Positions 1 through 8,982 are shown, numbered from the stretch's first letter. The stretch is DNA of 64,000 bases from JAICYJ01 sp963766445 (GCA_963766445.1 CAVXZW010000025.1:186001-250000); one strand, 5' to 3'. Program-made: numbers and translations. The notes: generated from the sequence alone by a model not told the origin.

Positions 1-61
1 GCTCCCAGAGCGGGCTGTCGGCCGCCGCCCGCGCTCGGATCTCGTCCAGCAGCGAGGCCAT
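1..61 (-). CDS. Partial CDS downstream of hemL, unknown product
   Basis: An ATG on the minus strand at 61 overlaps the hemL stop codon (TGATG), and the frame stays open to the window edge. Only 20 residues are visible, starting MASLLDEIRARAAAD. The stop-start overlap suggests translational coupling to hemL. Too little is present to name a family. Confidence 0.5.
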   Translation of the reverse strand, partial: MASLLDEIRARAAADSPLWE

Positions 62-1344
62 CAACCGTCGAACTCCCGCGCCCCGGCGGCGGTCATCTCC
101 ACCTGCTCCGCCGTGTGCGCCAGGGACGGCATCATCGCCTCGAACTGCGACGGCGCCAGGTACACGCCCCGCTCCAGCATGTGCGCGTGGAACCGCGCGT
201 AGCGGTCCGTGTCGCTGGCCATCGCGCCGGGGAAGTCGGTCACCGGGCCGTCTGCGAAGAACCCGGTCAGCATCGCGCCCACCCGGTTCACCGTCACTCC
301 CGGCCGATCCAGTCCGGCAGCGACCGCCGCGGACGTGGCCTCCAGCCGATCGTACGCATCCGGCTCGCGCAGCAGCGCCAGCGTCGCCAGCCCGGCCGCC
401 ATCGCCAGCGGGTTGCCCGACAGGGTGCCGGCCTGGTAGACGTCGCCCACCGGCGCCAGCCGCTGCATCACGTCGGCACGGCCGCCGAACGCCGCCGCCG
501 GCAGGCCGCCGCCCAGGATCTTGCCGAGGCAGGTCAGATCCGGCCGGAACGCCAGCCGCTCCTGCGCGCCGCCGTAGGCGACCCGGAACCCGGTGATCAC
601 CTCGTCCGCGATCAGCAGCGCCCCGGTGCCGTTGCAGATCGTCCGCAGCCCCTCCAGGAACCCCGGCGCGGCCGGTACCACGCCCATGTTGCCCGCCACC
701 GGCTCCACGATCACGCACGCCAGGTCGTCGCCGTGCATCTCGGCCAGCGCCCGCACCGCATCCAGGTCGTTGTACTCGGCGATCAGCGTGTCCGCCGTCC
801 CCGCCGCCGGCACACCCGGCGTCGCAGGGATCGCGAGCGTGGCCAGGCCCGACCCGGCCTGCGCCAGCAGCGCGTCCACGTGCCCGTGGTAGCCGCCCGC
901 GAACTTCAGCACCTTCGAGCGGCCGGTGAACCCGCGCGCCAGTCGCACCGCGCTCATCGTGGCCTCGGTGCCCGACGACACGAACCGCACCATCTCCAGC
1001 GAGGGCACCGCGCGCACCACCTCCGCCGCCAGCTGCACCTCCAGCGCCGTCGGCATCCCGAAGGACGTGCCCCGCGCCGCCGCCCGGCCGACCGCTTCCA
1101 CCACCGCCGGGTGCGCGTGGCCCGCGATCAGCGGCCCCCACGACAGCACCCAGTCGACGTAGCGATTGCCGTCGGCATCGATCAGCCAGGCACCCTCGCC
1201 GGCGGCCGCAAACAGCGGATGCTCGCGCCCGACCGACCGCATCGCCCGCACCGGGCTCGATACGCCGCCCGGGATCAGGCGGCAGGCCTCCCGGTACAGC
1301 CGCTGGGACTCGACCTCGGTCTGCGGCCCTCCTAGGAGAGCCAA
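61..1344 (-). CDS. hemL: Glutamate-1-semialdehyde 2,1-aminomutase
   Basis: This enzyme converts glutamate-1-semialdehyde to 5-aminolevulinate, the C5-route entry to haem. It is a full-length class III PLP aminotransferase of 427 aa. The sequence shows SSGTEA (about 123-128) for phosphate binding, GYHGH (151-155), the DEV of the cofactor ring site (247-249) and the Schiff-base lysine in LGKILGGG (K275). The reading frame begins with TTG at 1344, inside the last codons of hemB, so the two genes are probably translationally coupled. There is no good Shine-Dalgarno before this TTG, and an AGGAGG lies just inside it, so the exact start is unsure. It sits second in a hemB-hemL operon. Confidence 0.95.
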   Translation of the reverse strand: MALLGGPQTEVESQRLYREACRLIPGGVSSPVRAMRSVGREHPLFAAAGEGAWLIDADGNRYVDWVLSWGPLIAGHAHPAVVEAVGRAAARGTSFGMPTALEVQLAAEVVRAVPSLEMVRFVSSGTEATMSAVRLARGFTGRSKVLKFAGGYHGHVDALLAQAGSGLATLAIPATPGVPAAGTADTLIAEYNDLDAVRALAEMHGDDLACVIVEPVAGNMGVVPAAPGFLEGLRTICNGTGALLIADEVITGFRVAYGGAQERLAFRPDLTCLGKILGGGLPAAAFGGRADVMQRLAPVGDVYQAGTLSGNPLAMAAGLATLALLREPDAYDRLEATSAAVAAGLDRPGVTVNRVGAMLTGFFADGPVTDFPGAMASDTDRYARFHAHMLERGVYLAPSQFEAMMPSLAHTAEQVEMTAAGAREFDG

Positions 1345-2303
1345 CCGGCGGCCCGTGACGCGTGGTACGTGATGATCATGTCTGCGCCGGCCCGCTTGAT
1401 CGCCGTCAGCGCCTCCAGCGCCGCCGCCCGCTCGTCCAGCAGCCCGTCGCGCGCGGCCGCCGTCAGCATCGCGTACTCACCGCTGACCTGGTAGGCCGCG
1501 ATCGGCGCCAGCGTCGCCTCGCGCACGCGCCGGATCACGTCCAGGTACGGCATCGCCGGCTTCACCATCACCATATCGGCGCCCTCGTCGATGTCGAGCA
1601 GCACCTCGCGCAGCGCCTCGTTGGCGTTCGCGGGATCCATCTGGTACCCGCGCCGGTCGCCCTCCGACGGCGTCGAGTGGGCGGCCTCGCGGAACGGGCC
1701 GTAGAAGCTGGACGCGAACTTGGCGCTGTAGGCCAGAATCGCCGTCGACGTGAGCCCGTCGGCGTCCAGCGCCGCCCGGATCGCGGCCACACGGCCGTCC
1801 ATCATGTCGCTGGGCGCCACGATGTCGGCCCCGGCGACGGCGTGCGACACCGCCGTCTGTGCCAGCAGCTCCAGCGTAGGATCGTTGTCCACGTCGCCGT
1901 CGCGCAGCACCCCGCAGTGCCCGTGCGAGGTGTACTGGCAGAGGCAGACATCGGTGATCAGCACCAGCTCCGGCACCGCCAGCCGGATCGCCCGCAGCCC
2001 CAGCTGAACGATCCCCTCCTCGTCGTACGCGGAGCTGGCCGCCTCGTCCTTGTGATCGGGGATGCCGAACAGGATCACGGCCGGGACCCCCGCCGCATGC
2101 ACCGCCCGCGCCTCCTCGACCAGCGTCTCGATCGAATGGTGGTACTGCTCGCTGAGCGAGGGGATCGGCGTGGCCGGCCCGCTGCCCGCCCGCACGAACA
2201 GCGGCTGGATCAGGTCGGCCGCCGACAGGCGCGTCTCGCGCACCATGCCCCGCAGGGCATCGGTGCGGCGCAGCCTGCGCAGGCGTGTGGCTGGAAACGA
2301 CAT
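1332..2303 (-). CDS. hemB: Porphobilinogen synthase (delta-aminolevulinic acid dehydratase)
   Basis: It condenses two 5-aminolevulinate molecules to porphobilinogen, the step after HemL. The 323 aa length is normal. The two active-site lysines are visible in AYSAKFASSFYGPF (K195) and MVKPAMPYLD (K248, Schiff base). The DVCLCQY..HGHC cysteines (120, 122, 130) indicate a zinc-type active site. The ATG at 2303 has a TACAAT hexamer 7 nt upstream (2311-2316) and no Shine-Dalgarno, so the mRNA is probably leaderless. It is first in the operon with hemL and divergent from the XRE-TPR regulator. Confidence 0.96.
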   Translation of the reverse strand: MSFPATRLRRLRRTDALRGMVRETRLSAADLIQPLFVRAGSGPATPIPSLSEQYHHSIETLVEEARAVHAAGVPAVILFGIPDHKDEAASSAYDEEGIVQLGLRAIRLAVPELVLITDVCLCQYTSHGHCGVLRDGDVDNDPTLELLAQTAVSHAVAGADIVAPSDMMDGRVAAIRAALDADGLTSTAILAYSAKFASSFYGPFREAAHSTPSEGDRRGYQMDPANANEALREVLLDIDEGADMVMVKPAMPYLDVIRRVREATLAPIAAYQVSGEYAMLTAAARDGLLDERAAALEALTAIKRAGADMIITYHASRAAGWLS

Positions 2304-2310
2304 GGCCCTG

Positions 2311-2316
2311 ATTGTA
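2311..2316 (-). promoter_or_regulatory. Putative -10 hexamer of hemB, leaderless
   Basis: TACAAT on the minus strand ends 7 nt before the hemB ATG, so transcription would start at or next to the A of the start codon. It lies 33 nt from the oppositely oriented hexamer of the XRE-TPR gene. Confidence 0.6.
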
Positions 2317-2349
2317 TCGCCGGGCCTTTACATGACCATCACGTGCGAA

Positions 2350-2355
2350 TAGGAT
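2350..2355 (+). promoter_or_regulatory. Putative -10 hexamer of XRE-TPR gene
   Basis: TAGGAT ends 8 nt before the ATG at 2364. It supports that ATG as the true start, although the frame is then broken shortly after. Confidence 0.5.
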
Positions 2356-2363
2356 TGCCACGA

Positions 2364-3777
2364 ATGGACTCCGGGGGAAAGGCCGGCATGCTGCAGACAC
2401 GATCACGAGCTTGACTACTCGAACGAGGCCCTGCGCAAGCTCGGCGCCCGCATCCGGCATCTCCGCCGCCGGCGCGCGATGACCCAGCGCGACCTCTCCT
2501 TCGACGGCTGCTCCTACAGCTACCTGGCCCGCATCGAGGCCGGCGACCGCAGGCCCAGCCCGCGCGTGCTGGTCGAGATCGCCCGCCGCCTGGGCGTCAC
2601 GCCCGAGGAGCTGACCGGAGAGGTCTCAAACGAGCAGCGCACCCGCTCGCTCGAGGTGCTGGACGCCATGATGATGATCCGCCTCGAGCAGTACGAGGAG
2701 GCCGAGGAGCTGCTGCGCGGCGTGCTGCGCGAGGCCGAGGTCGACGCCGACGCCGAGCGCATGAGCGAGTGCTACGAGGGCCTGGCCCTGATCTCGGCCC
2801 GTCGCGGCCGCGACGGGCAGGCGCTGGAGCTGTTCCAGCAGGCGCTGGAGGTGGGCGATCCGCCGCACCCGGCGCAGCGGCCCGACCTCTACATCGAGAT
2901 GGCGCGCCTCCACATCGGCGCCGGCGACGCCGCCCGCGCGATCGCGCTCATGAACGACTGCGCGGAGCAGCTGCGACAGCAGCCCGGCCGTGACCTGGCC
3001 AAGCTGGTGCGCTACACGCTGTTGCTCAGCCAGGCCTACTCCGACGCGGGCGACTACGGCAGCGCCGGCACGGTGCTGGCCGCCGCCCTGCGCGACGGCG
3101 CCGAGGAGGTCGACCTGCAGAGCCGGGCCCGCGCCTACTACTCGCTGTCGCGCCTCTACGCCAGCACCGGCCAGGTCGGCCAGGCCATCGCCTACGCCGA
3201 TCGCGCGCTCGCGATCTACGAGCTGATGGACGACAATGACGCTCTGGCGGATGCACATCTGTTGTATGCGCAGAACCTGCTGGACGCGGGCGAGACGGCC
3301 CGCGCGGAGGAGCATCTGTCCGCCTCGCGCAGCCTGCTGGGCGCCCGCCCGAGCCCGCTCGACCTCGGGTTCGTGGTGGTCGAGGAGGCGCGCTGCGCAC
3401 TCCAGAAGGGCGACACGGAGCTGGCCTCGAGCAAGGCTCGCGAGGGGGTGGAGCTGCTCGGAAACGGCGCCCTGCCCGGGCAGCTGGGCGACGCCTACCT
3501 GGTGCTGGCCCGCGTCTACGACGAGCTGGGCGACGCGGAGCGGGCCGAGTGGGGCTTCACGGCCGCGATCGACGCGATCCGCCAGCAGAACGGCTGGACG
3601 CGCGAGCTGGCCAAGGCCTACCGCTGGTACGGCAAGTTCCTGAAGCGGATGGGCCGCGCCGAGGCAGCGCTGGAGGCGTTCGAGCTGGCCGCCGACCTGG
3701 CGCCGTCCAACCAGGACGCGATGGCGCCGACGCCGCAATCGGACGTCAGCAGCTCAGCCGCTACGAGCCCGCAGTAG
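2364..3777 (+). CDS. XRE-family transcriptional regulator with TPR domain (frameshifted near start)
   Basis: The N-terminal helix-turn-helix (LRKLGARIRHLRR then MTQRDLSFDGCSYSYLARIE and LARRLGVTPEEL-like end) is followed by about 330 residues of helical repeats of TPR type. The open frame has no start codon before the HTH: the first in-frame ATG (2479) would cut the HTH in half. An ATG at 2364 with a TAGGAT hexamer in front is in another frame, so one base is probably lost or gained between about 2395 and 2412. TPR-bearing XRE proteins often respond to peptide or protein partners, but no ligand can be named. It is divergent from hemB and its 3' end overlaps the next gene by 17 nt. Confidence 0.8.
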
Positions 3778-4984
3778 CCGGGCCGCCGCCGGGCGGCACC
3801 GTGGGCGGCGGCGTTGGCGGCGCACCATGCACCTCGACCGGCACCTCCACCGGCACCGGTCCGTTGCCCCACGGTTCCAGCCCGATCCGCTCCCGCAGGA
3901 ACCAGAACAGCTCGCGGCCGATCGCGAGCAGCGGCAGCGTCACGAACACGCCCGCGAACCCGTACAGCTGCTGGCCGGCCAGCAGCGCGAAGATCACCAG
4001 CAGTGGATGCACCCCCACCGCGCCGCCCATCAGCTTGGGGATCACGATGTGGCCCTCGACCTGGTGGATGAACAGGAAGGCCAGCGCGACGGCGATCGCA
4101 GCCGTGGGCGACTCCGCCAGCGCCACCGCCATCGGCGGGATCGCGCCGATCCACGGCCCCACGTAGGGGATCACCTCGGTCAGCGCGGCGAACGCGCCGA
4201 ACGCGATCGCGTAGTTGCTGCCGCCCTGGAAGATCCCGAGCTCGCCCAGGATCCACATCAGCCCGCCGGCGGTCGCGCCGATCACCAGCGACACCAGCGT
4301 CTGGCCGCGAACGTAGGACAGGAGCGCCCGCTCCAGGCGCACCACCAGGTCGTCCTCCCCCTCGCCGGGCGGGAACAGCCGCCTCAGGAACCGCGACAGT
4401 CGGGGCGCATCGAGCAGCATGTACACCGACACGACGATCACCAGCACGACGTTGAACAGGCTCTCGGCGACGCCCAGCAGCACGCCCTGGGCGACGCCCA
4501 CGGCCTGCCCGGACACGCTCTCGATATCGAGTGAGTTGACCTTCTGCTGCACCTTGTCGCCCAGCTGGCGGACGTTCACCTGCGACAGGCCGTGGTCGTC
4601 AAGCCACCGCTGCAGGTCATCCAGCTTCATCTCGGCGGGTGTCTGGGTCTGGCCGGGTGCCGTGCTGAACTCGTTCTCGACCACGGTGCTGGCCGACTGC
4701 ACCTGGGTCGCGATCACCGTCCCGGCCAGGACGCCCAGAGCCACGAACGTGATCGCAAACGTGAGGTAGACGAGGAACACTGCCAGCGCGCGCGGGATCC
4801 TCAGGGCGCAGAAGGCGCGGACGATCGGGTTCAGCAGGATCGCGATCAGCGCCGCCACCACGAAGATGAACATCGCATGGCTGACGGCGGACATGAACTG
4901 CCAGGCCCCGACCACGATCAGCGGCAGCCCTACCAGCTGGACCCAGCGCGGGATCCGTACCATCCGCGGGGCGTCGGGCGGCAT
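3761..4984 (-). CDS. AI-2E family transporter-like membrane protein
   Basis: Integral membrane protein of the AI-2E transporter (YtvI/PerM, formerly UPF0118) family. Two N-terminal hydrophobic segments, a hydrophilic extracytoplasmic stretch (about 115-185), then further hydrophobic segments including the family's GLMWILGELGIFQG region and an EVIPYVGPWIGAIPP motif that is typical of the family. Proline- and glycine-rich tail. Family members export small molecules or act as Na+/H+ antiporters; the substrate here is unknown. A longer frame starts at 5017, but a TAGGAT hexamer 7 nt before the ATG at 4984 makes MPPDAPRMVRIP the likelier start. Confidence 0.85.
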   Translation of the reverse strand: MPPDAPRMVRIPRWVQLVGLPLIVVGAWQFMSAVSHAMFIFVVAALIAILLNPIVRAFCALRIPRALAVFLVYLTFAITFVALGVLAGTVIATQVQSASTVVENEFSTAPGQTQTPAEMKLDDLQRWLDDHGLSQVNVRQLGDKVQQKVNSLDIESVSGQAVGVAQGVLLGVAESLFNVVLVIVVSVYMLLDAPRLSRFLRRLFPPGEGEDDLVVRLERALLSYVRGQTLVSLVIGATAGGLMWILGELGIFQGGSNYAIAFGAFAALTEVIPYVGPWIGAIPPMAVALAESPTAAIAVALAFLFIHQVEGHIVIPKLMGGAVGVHPLLVIFALLAGQQLYGFAGVFVTLPLLAIGRELFWFLRERIGLEPWGNGPVPVEVPVEVHGAPPTPPPTVPPGGGPATAGS

Positions 4985-4991
4985 TGCGGCC

Positions 4992-4997
4992 ATCCTA
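4992..4997 (-). promoter_or_regulatory. Putative -10 hexamer of AI-2E family gene
   Basis: TAGGAT on the minus strand, 7 nt before the ATG at 4984. It chooses this ATG over the upstream in-frame start at 5017. Confidence 0.5.
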
Positions 4998-5028
4998 GCA
5001 ACCGGTCCCCCCGGCACCCGGCCTGGGC

Positions 5029-5034
5029 TAATCT
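5029..5034 (+). promoter_or_regulatory. Putative -10 hexamer, leaderless, M23-like gene
   Basis: TAATCT followed by exactly 6 nt and then GTG at 5041. No Shine-Dalgarno is present. Confidence 0.6.
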
Positions 5035-5040
5035 GGACGG

Positions 5041-5829
5041 GTGATCGCGACCCGTCAGCGACAGCGCCGGCGACGGCGCACCGTCCGACGGCGCGACCCG
5101 CACCGGCAGCGACGCCTGGTGGCCGTTGCAGCGGCCATCGTGGTCGCGGCGGTGGTGGTCGTCGTCCTCCATTCCGGATCCTCGTCGCGGGACACCAGCG
5201 GCATCGCGTCGCCGCACTCGCCGCAGCTGGCGCCGAACGCGCCGCCCAGCCCGCCGCAGACGCTGGCCACGGTCAGCGGCCTCAGCCTCGAGGTGCCCGT
5301 CTCCGCCGGCCGCATCACCGCCATCGTCTACCACGCCACCGGCGCCACGAACGCGATCCCGCTGAGCCCGGCCGGCACCCAGAAGAACGCCGGGTTCCTG
5401 GCGCGGCTGGGCAACCGCCTGTTCGGGAGCGGTGGCGGTGGCGGCCCGTCCTACTACATCGACAGCAGCGGGGACGGCACCGACACGGGGTCGGTGGACG
5501 TGGGCGCACCGGCCGGCACCGACGTCTACTCGCCGGTGGACGGAACCGTGGTCAGCGTCCAGCCCTACGTCCTGAACGGCAAGGCGCGCGGCAGCATCGT
5601 GCAGATCCGGCCCAGCGACCTGGCCGCGGTGATCGTGACCGTCGGCAACCTCGATCAGCACCTGGCCGTCGACGTGGGCTCGCCGGTGCACGCGTCGCAG
5701 ACACTGCTGGGCAAGATCGTCGACCTGTCCAAGCTGCTCCACCAGACGGTCGCGAACTACACGTCCGACTCCGGCAACCACGTCTCCATGCAGGTCAGCC
5801 CGGCCCCGGCAGCCAGCCCGCTCCTGTAG
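5041..5829 (+). CDS. Membrane-anchored M23 (LytM)-like protein with degenerate metal site
   Basis: The 262 aa protein has a very basic N-terminus (RQRQRRRRR), one membrane segment (about 22-44, valine-rich), a Ser/Pro-rich linker and a C-terminal domain resembling the M23/LytM peptidase fold. The family's usual metal motif (HxxxD) is replaced by TGSVDVGAPAGTDVYSP, and the closing HxH strand reads NHVSMQV, so one or more zinc ligands are missing. It may therefore be a non-catalytic cell-wall-binding or regulator protein. The GTG start is supported by the TAATCT hexamer in front. The next gene starts 28 nt downstream on the same strand with its own hexamer. Confidence 0.65.
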   Translation: MIATRQRQRRRRRTVRRRDPHRQRRLVAVAAAIVVAAVVVVVLHSGSSSRDTSGIASPHSPQLAPNAPPSPPQTLATVSGLSLEVPVSAGRITAIVYHATGATNAIPLSPAGTQKNAGFLARLGNRLFGSGGGGGPSYYIDSSGDGTDTGSVDVGAPAGTDVYSPVDGTVVSVQPYVLNGKARGSIVQIRPSDLAAVIVTVGNLDQHLAVDVGSPVHASQTLLGKIVDLSKLLHQTVANYTSDSGNHVSMQVSPAPAASPLL

Positions 5830-5845
5830 CCACGGCCGCGTGCCG

Positions 5846-5851
5846 TACGAT
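5846..5851 (+). promoter_or_regulatory. Putative -10 hexamer, leaderless, YmdB-type gene
   Basis: TACGAT followed by 6 nt and then GTG at 5858. It indicates the short form of the protein, without the six residues from the GTG at 5840. Confidence 0.55.
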
Positions 5852-5857
5852 CCGTCC

Positions 5858-6640
5858 GTGCGGATCCTCTTCATCGCGGACATCTTCGGAGCGCCCGGCC
5901 GACGCGCGGTCGAGATGCACCTCCCGGAGCTGCGCGCCCAGCACAGCGTCGACCTGGTGGTGGCGAACGCCGAGAACGCGGCCGACGGCGTCGGCGTCAC
6001 CAGCCGCATCGCCCTCAAGCTGTACACGGCCGGCGTGGACGCGATCACGCTGGGGAACCACGCCTACCGGCAGCGCGAGGTCTACCCGTTCCTGGAGTCG
6101 GACGACCGGATCGTGCGGCCCGCCAACCATGCCGCCAACGCGCCGGGCCGGGGCGTGACGGTCGTCGAAACCGCCGACGGCACCCGGGTGGCCGTGATCA
6201 ACCTGATCGGCCAGCTGTTCCTGGACGCCGCCCAGAGCCCCTTCGAGGTGGTCGCCGGGCTGGTCGCCGACGCGCGCTCGCGGGCGAAGCTGGTGCTGGT
6301 CGACTTCCACGCCGAGGCAACCAGCGAGAAGGTGGCGCTGGGTCGGCTGCTGGACGGCCGCGTGACCGCCGTGATCGGCACCCATACCCACGTCCAGACC
6401 AACGACGCCATGGTGCTCCCGGGTGGCACCGCCTACCTCACGGACGGCGGCATGACCGGCCCCCACGACTCCGTGATCGGCGTCCGCACCGAGCTGGTGC
6501 TGCGGCGGTTCCAGACCGGGCTGCCGGTGCGGTTCGAGCCGGCCGAGAACGCGGTGCGGATCGAGGGTGCGCTGATCGAGTGCGATCCGGCCAGCGGTCG
6601 CGCCTCCTCGATCGAGACGTTCCGGTTCAGCGCGGGCTGA
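5858..6640 (+). CDS. YmdB-type metallophosphoesterase (TIGR00282 family)
   Basis: A 260-residue calcineurin-like enzyme of the YmdB family, whose studied members hydrolyse 2',3'-cyclic nucleotides or influence RNA turnover. The metal ligands are visible in order: ADIFG near the N-terminus, NAENAADG, LGNHAY, LVDFHAEATSEK and GTHTHVQT. The frame also allows a GTG six residues upstream (5840), but the TACGAT hexamer favours 5858, giving VRILFIADIFG. In many bacteria this gene sits beside rny (RNase Y); rny is not in this window. The end overlaps the convergent membrane glycosyltransferase gene by 14 nt. Confidence 0.9.
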   Translation: MRILFIADIFGAPGRRAVEMHLPELRAQHSVDLVVANAENAADGVGVTSRIALKLYTAGVDAITLGNHAYRQREVYPFLESDDRIVRPANHAANAPGRGVTVVETADGTRVAVINLIGQLFLDAAQSPFEVVAGLVADARSRAKLVLVDFHAEATSEKVALGRLLDGRVTAVIGTHTHVQTNDAMVLPGGTAYLTDGGMTGPHDSVIGVRTELVLRRFQTGLPVRFEPAENAVRIEGALIECDPASGRASSIETFRFSAG

Positions 6641-8516
6641 GCGGCTCCGGCGACGGCGCCCGCCGCGGCACCAACATCGCGAACAGCGCCAGCGGCAGCC
6701 ACCAGCAGATGTAGGGGTAGAACCAGTAGCTGGAGACCGCCTGCGTCGCGATCAGCGCGGCCGCGGCCAGCGCCGCCACGGCCACCGCGTCCTTACGTCC
6801 CCGCGGCAGCACCGCCAAGAGCAGGCAGCCCAGCACCACCGCCACCTGCAGCGCCTGCTGCAGCCAGTGCAGGGTCGGCCACCCCGGGTGAAACGCGCCC
6901 AGCGTCCAGATCGAGAGCGGCGTCACCCGGTTCAGCTGGTAGTGGAACGTGCGCTCCCAGAACACGTGCAGGCCGTCGCTCTGCCGGGCCAGCATCGACA
7001 GCAGCAGCAGCGACGTCAGCAGGAAGCCGGCCAGCGTCGCCACCCGCCGCTGCAGCGACATCAGCAGCGGCACCAGCGCCAGCGGGCCGAGCTTGGCCAG
7101 TCCGGCCGCCGCCATCAGCCCGCCCCGCAGCCACGGCACCGACAGGGCGGCGATGAACCAGGCCAGCAGCGCACCCACGAGCGCGTCGTTGGTGTTCATG
7201 TTGAGCGCGTAGAGCGTGAACGGGTTGGCCACCCAGGCGAACGCCAGCAGCGTGCCCAGCCGCGAATTGCCGAACCGCCAGCCGGCCACGAACAGGCCCG
7301 CCATCGCCAGCAGGTCGAACGTGCAGGCGGCCACGTGCGCGGCCGGCAGGTCGTCCCAGAGCCCGCTCCAGCCGAGGATCGCCACGAACGGCATATACGC
7401 GACGTACACCGCCGGCCCGTACGTGTCGCCGCTCGAGATCGGCGACTCGCAGCGGCCGCTGGTGGACTGGACGTAGCCGATCGGATCGCCGTTCGCGTAG
7501 CGGCCCGCGCAGGCCGTCCCCTTGCTGGTCGGCATGTTGCCGTACGGCTGGCTGCCGTTCAGCAGCAGGTCGGCACCGACCACGCCGGCGTAGCCGACGT
7601 CGAGGATGTTCGAGTCCCGGTTGTTCAACCCCAGCCGGAAGCCGACCAGGGCGAAGCAGAGCGCCACTAGCACCAGCGCATGCGTGGTACCTATGTCGAT
7701 GCCGCGCGGCCGGTGGCTGCTGCCCAGGCGGATCATCCTGACCAGCAGGTAGACCAGCGGCGGGTAGATCAGCGGCGTCGAGATGAACACGTCGCCCTGG
7801 TTGAACCAGTGCAGGGAGATGCCGAACGAGAGCAGCACCAGCAGGTCGAGCGTGCGCATGCTGAACGGCCGGCGCCAGTCCACCAGCCCGCCCAGGAACA
7901 GCGCGCACAGCGGCAGGAACACCCACCAGCGGTTGGCAAGGCGCCCGTACGACGAGGGCTCGCCGCGGGCCAGCTGCCAGTCCACCTGCGGCCCGGTGCG
8001 GACGTTTGTCAGTGTCATCGCCGTGTCGCTGACGCGAGCCGCCGCCACCTGCGCGCCGTTGCGGTCGTCGAAGGCGACCGTCCACACGCGGTCGTCGCCG
8101 AGCGTGGCCGTGGCCTCGACGCCCGGATACTGGGCGATCCAGCTGCGCAGCGCGCCCGAGCGCCGCGCCAGCGTGATCGCCTCGGCGGGCGTCAGCCGGG
8201 GCGGCCCCAGCTTCGGCGTGACGGTCGTGTTCAGGATCGCGCTGGTGGAGTCGTCGATCTTGAACGAGGCCAGCACGTTGTGCTTGCCGCGAGGCTCGAG
8301 CACGGCCGTCCACGTGCCGCTGGGCGGATCGAACACGACCTCCCAGTGTGCGCCCTTGTTGGCGGCGAACAGCGGCCCCACCGCCGGGTCGCTGGCCGCG
8401 ATCGCGATCACGCGCGCCGCCGTCAGATGTGGCTTGGCGTCGGCGTGCGCGACGCCCGGCGCCAGCAGCAGCGCCAGCACGACCGCGATCGCGCCTCTAG
8501 ATGATCGATTCCACAA
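6627..8516 (-). CDS. GT87-like integral membrane protein with N-terminal PepSY-like repeats
   Basis: The 629 aa protein starts with a signal peptide (about 1-25), then a 175-residue exported region holding two similar units (around HWEVVFDPPSGTW and RVWTVAFDDRNGA), which look like tandem PepSY-type modules. About ten membrane segments follow, with large loops containing a Cys-rich stretch (GTACAGRY...SGRCESP). The membrane part resembles GT87/DUF2029 polyprenol-phosphate-dependent glycosyltransferases. The donor and acceptor are unknown. It starts with TTG directly after the stop of gtrA, with GGAG 14 nt upstream, so it is co-transcribed. GtrA proteins flip polyprenyl-phosphate sugars, which fits a shared lipid-linked sugar pathway. 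Confidence 0.7.
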   Translation of the reverse strand: MWNRSSRGAIAVVLALLLAPGVAHADAKPHLTAARVIAIAASDPAVGPLFAANKGAHWEVVFDPPSGTWTAVLEPRGKHNVLASFKIDDSTSAILNTTVTPKLGPPRLTPAEAITLARRSGALRSWIAQYPGVEATATLGDDRVWTVAFDDRNGAQVAAARVSDTAMTLTNVRTGPQVDWQLARGEPSSYGRLANRWWVFLPLCALFLGGLVDWRRPFSMRTLDLLVLLSFGISLHWFNQGDVFISTPLIYPPLVYLLVRMIRLGSSHRPRGIDIGTTHALVLVALCFALVGFRLGLNNRDSNILDVGYAGVVGADLLLNGSQPYGNMPTSKGTACAGRYANGDPIGYVQSTSGRCESPISSGDTYGPAVYVAYMPFVAILGWSGLWDDLPAAHVAACTFDLLAMAGLFVAGWRFGNSRLGTLLAFAWVANPFTLYALNMNTNDALVGALLAWFIAALSVPWLRGGLMAAAGLAKLGPLALVPLLMSLQRRVATLAGFLLTSLLLLSMLARQSDGLHVFWERTFHYQLNRVTPLSIWTLGAFHPGWPTLHWLQQALQVAVVLGCLLLAVLPRGRKDAVAVAALAAAALIATQAVSSYWFYPYICWWLPLALFAMLVPRRAPSPEPLSPR

Positions 8517-8969
8517 CTACGCGGCGAAGCTCCAGAGCTTATTGCCAAGGAAGCTGATGGGCGTCGCGACCACGATCGCGATCGCCGCGGCGACCGGCTT
8601 GTGCAGCCCCACCACCTCGACCAGCAACGCCAGCGCCGCCAGGTCGATGGCGAGCGCGAGCAGGCTGACCGCCAGGAACCTGGCGTACTGGACGTGCGGT
8701 TCTCCGTGCTCGATCTTGAACGTCCACACCCGGTTCCAGATGAAGTTGCTGGTCGCCGCCACCACGAAGGCGAGCACGAACGCGATCGGGTAGGGCAGGC
8801 TGCGGTAGAACAGCGTGAACAGCCCCACGTTGATGATGTAGCCGGATCCGCCCACGACGCAGAAGCGCGCCAGCTCCAGCCAGTTGTGATGGCTTCGCAC
8901 CCCGACGTTGAACCTCTCGGCGTGGCCCTTCAGGCCGACAGCGGCCACGTCGGTACGGGCATCCTTCAT
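8517..8969 (-). CDS. GtrA family membrane protein
   Basis: This 150 aa protein has four membrane segments. Family motifs visible: RFCVVGGSGYIINVGLF in TM1, TSNFIWNRVWTF between TM2 and TM3, and the end FLGNKLWSF, the repeat of the same N-x-W-x-F pattern. GtrA-like proteins are proposed to move undecaprenyl-phosphate-linked sugars across the membrane. It lies directly upstream of the GT87-like gene with no gap. A TAGGCT hexamer (8977-8982) ends 7 nt before the ATG and overlaps the stop codon of the upstream phosphatase gene, so gtrA probably has its own leaderless promoter. Confidence 0.9.
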   Translation of the reverse strand: MKDARTDVAAVGLKGHAERFNVGVRSHHNWLELARFCVVGGSGYIINVGLFTLFYRSLPYPIAFVLAFVVAATSNFIWNRVWTFKIEHGEPHVQYARFLAVSLLALAIDLAALALLVEVVGLHKPVAAAIAIVVATPISFLGNKLWSFAA

Positions 8970-8976
8970 CCGGCAC

Positions 8977-8982
8977 AGCCTA
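8977..8982 (-). promoter_or_regulatory. Putative -10 hexamer of gtrA-like gene
   Basis: TAGGCT on the minus strand, 7 nt before the ATG at 8969. It overlaps the TAG stop codon (8980-8982) of the phosphatase gene. Confidence 0.5.
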
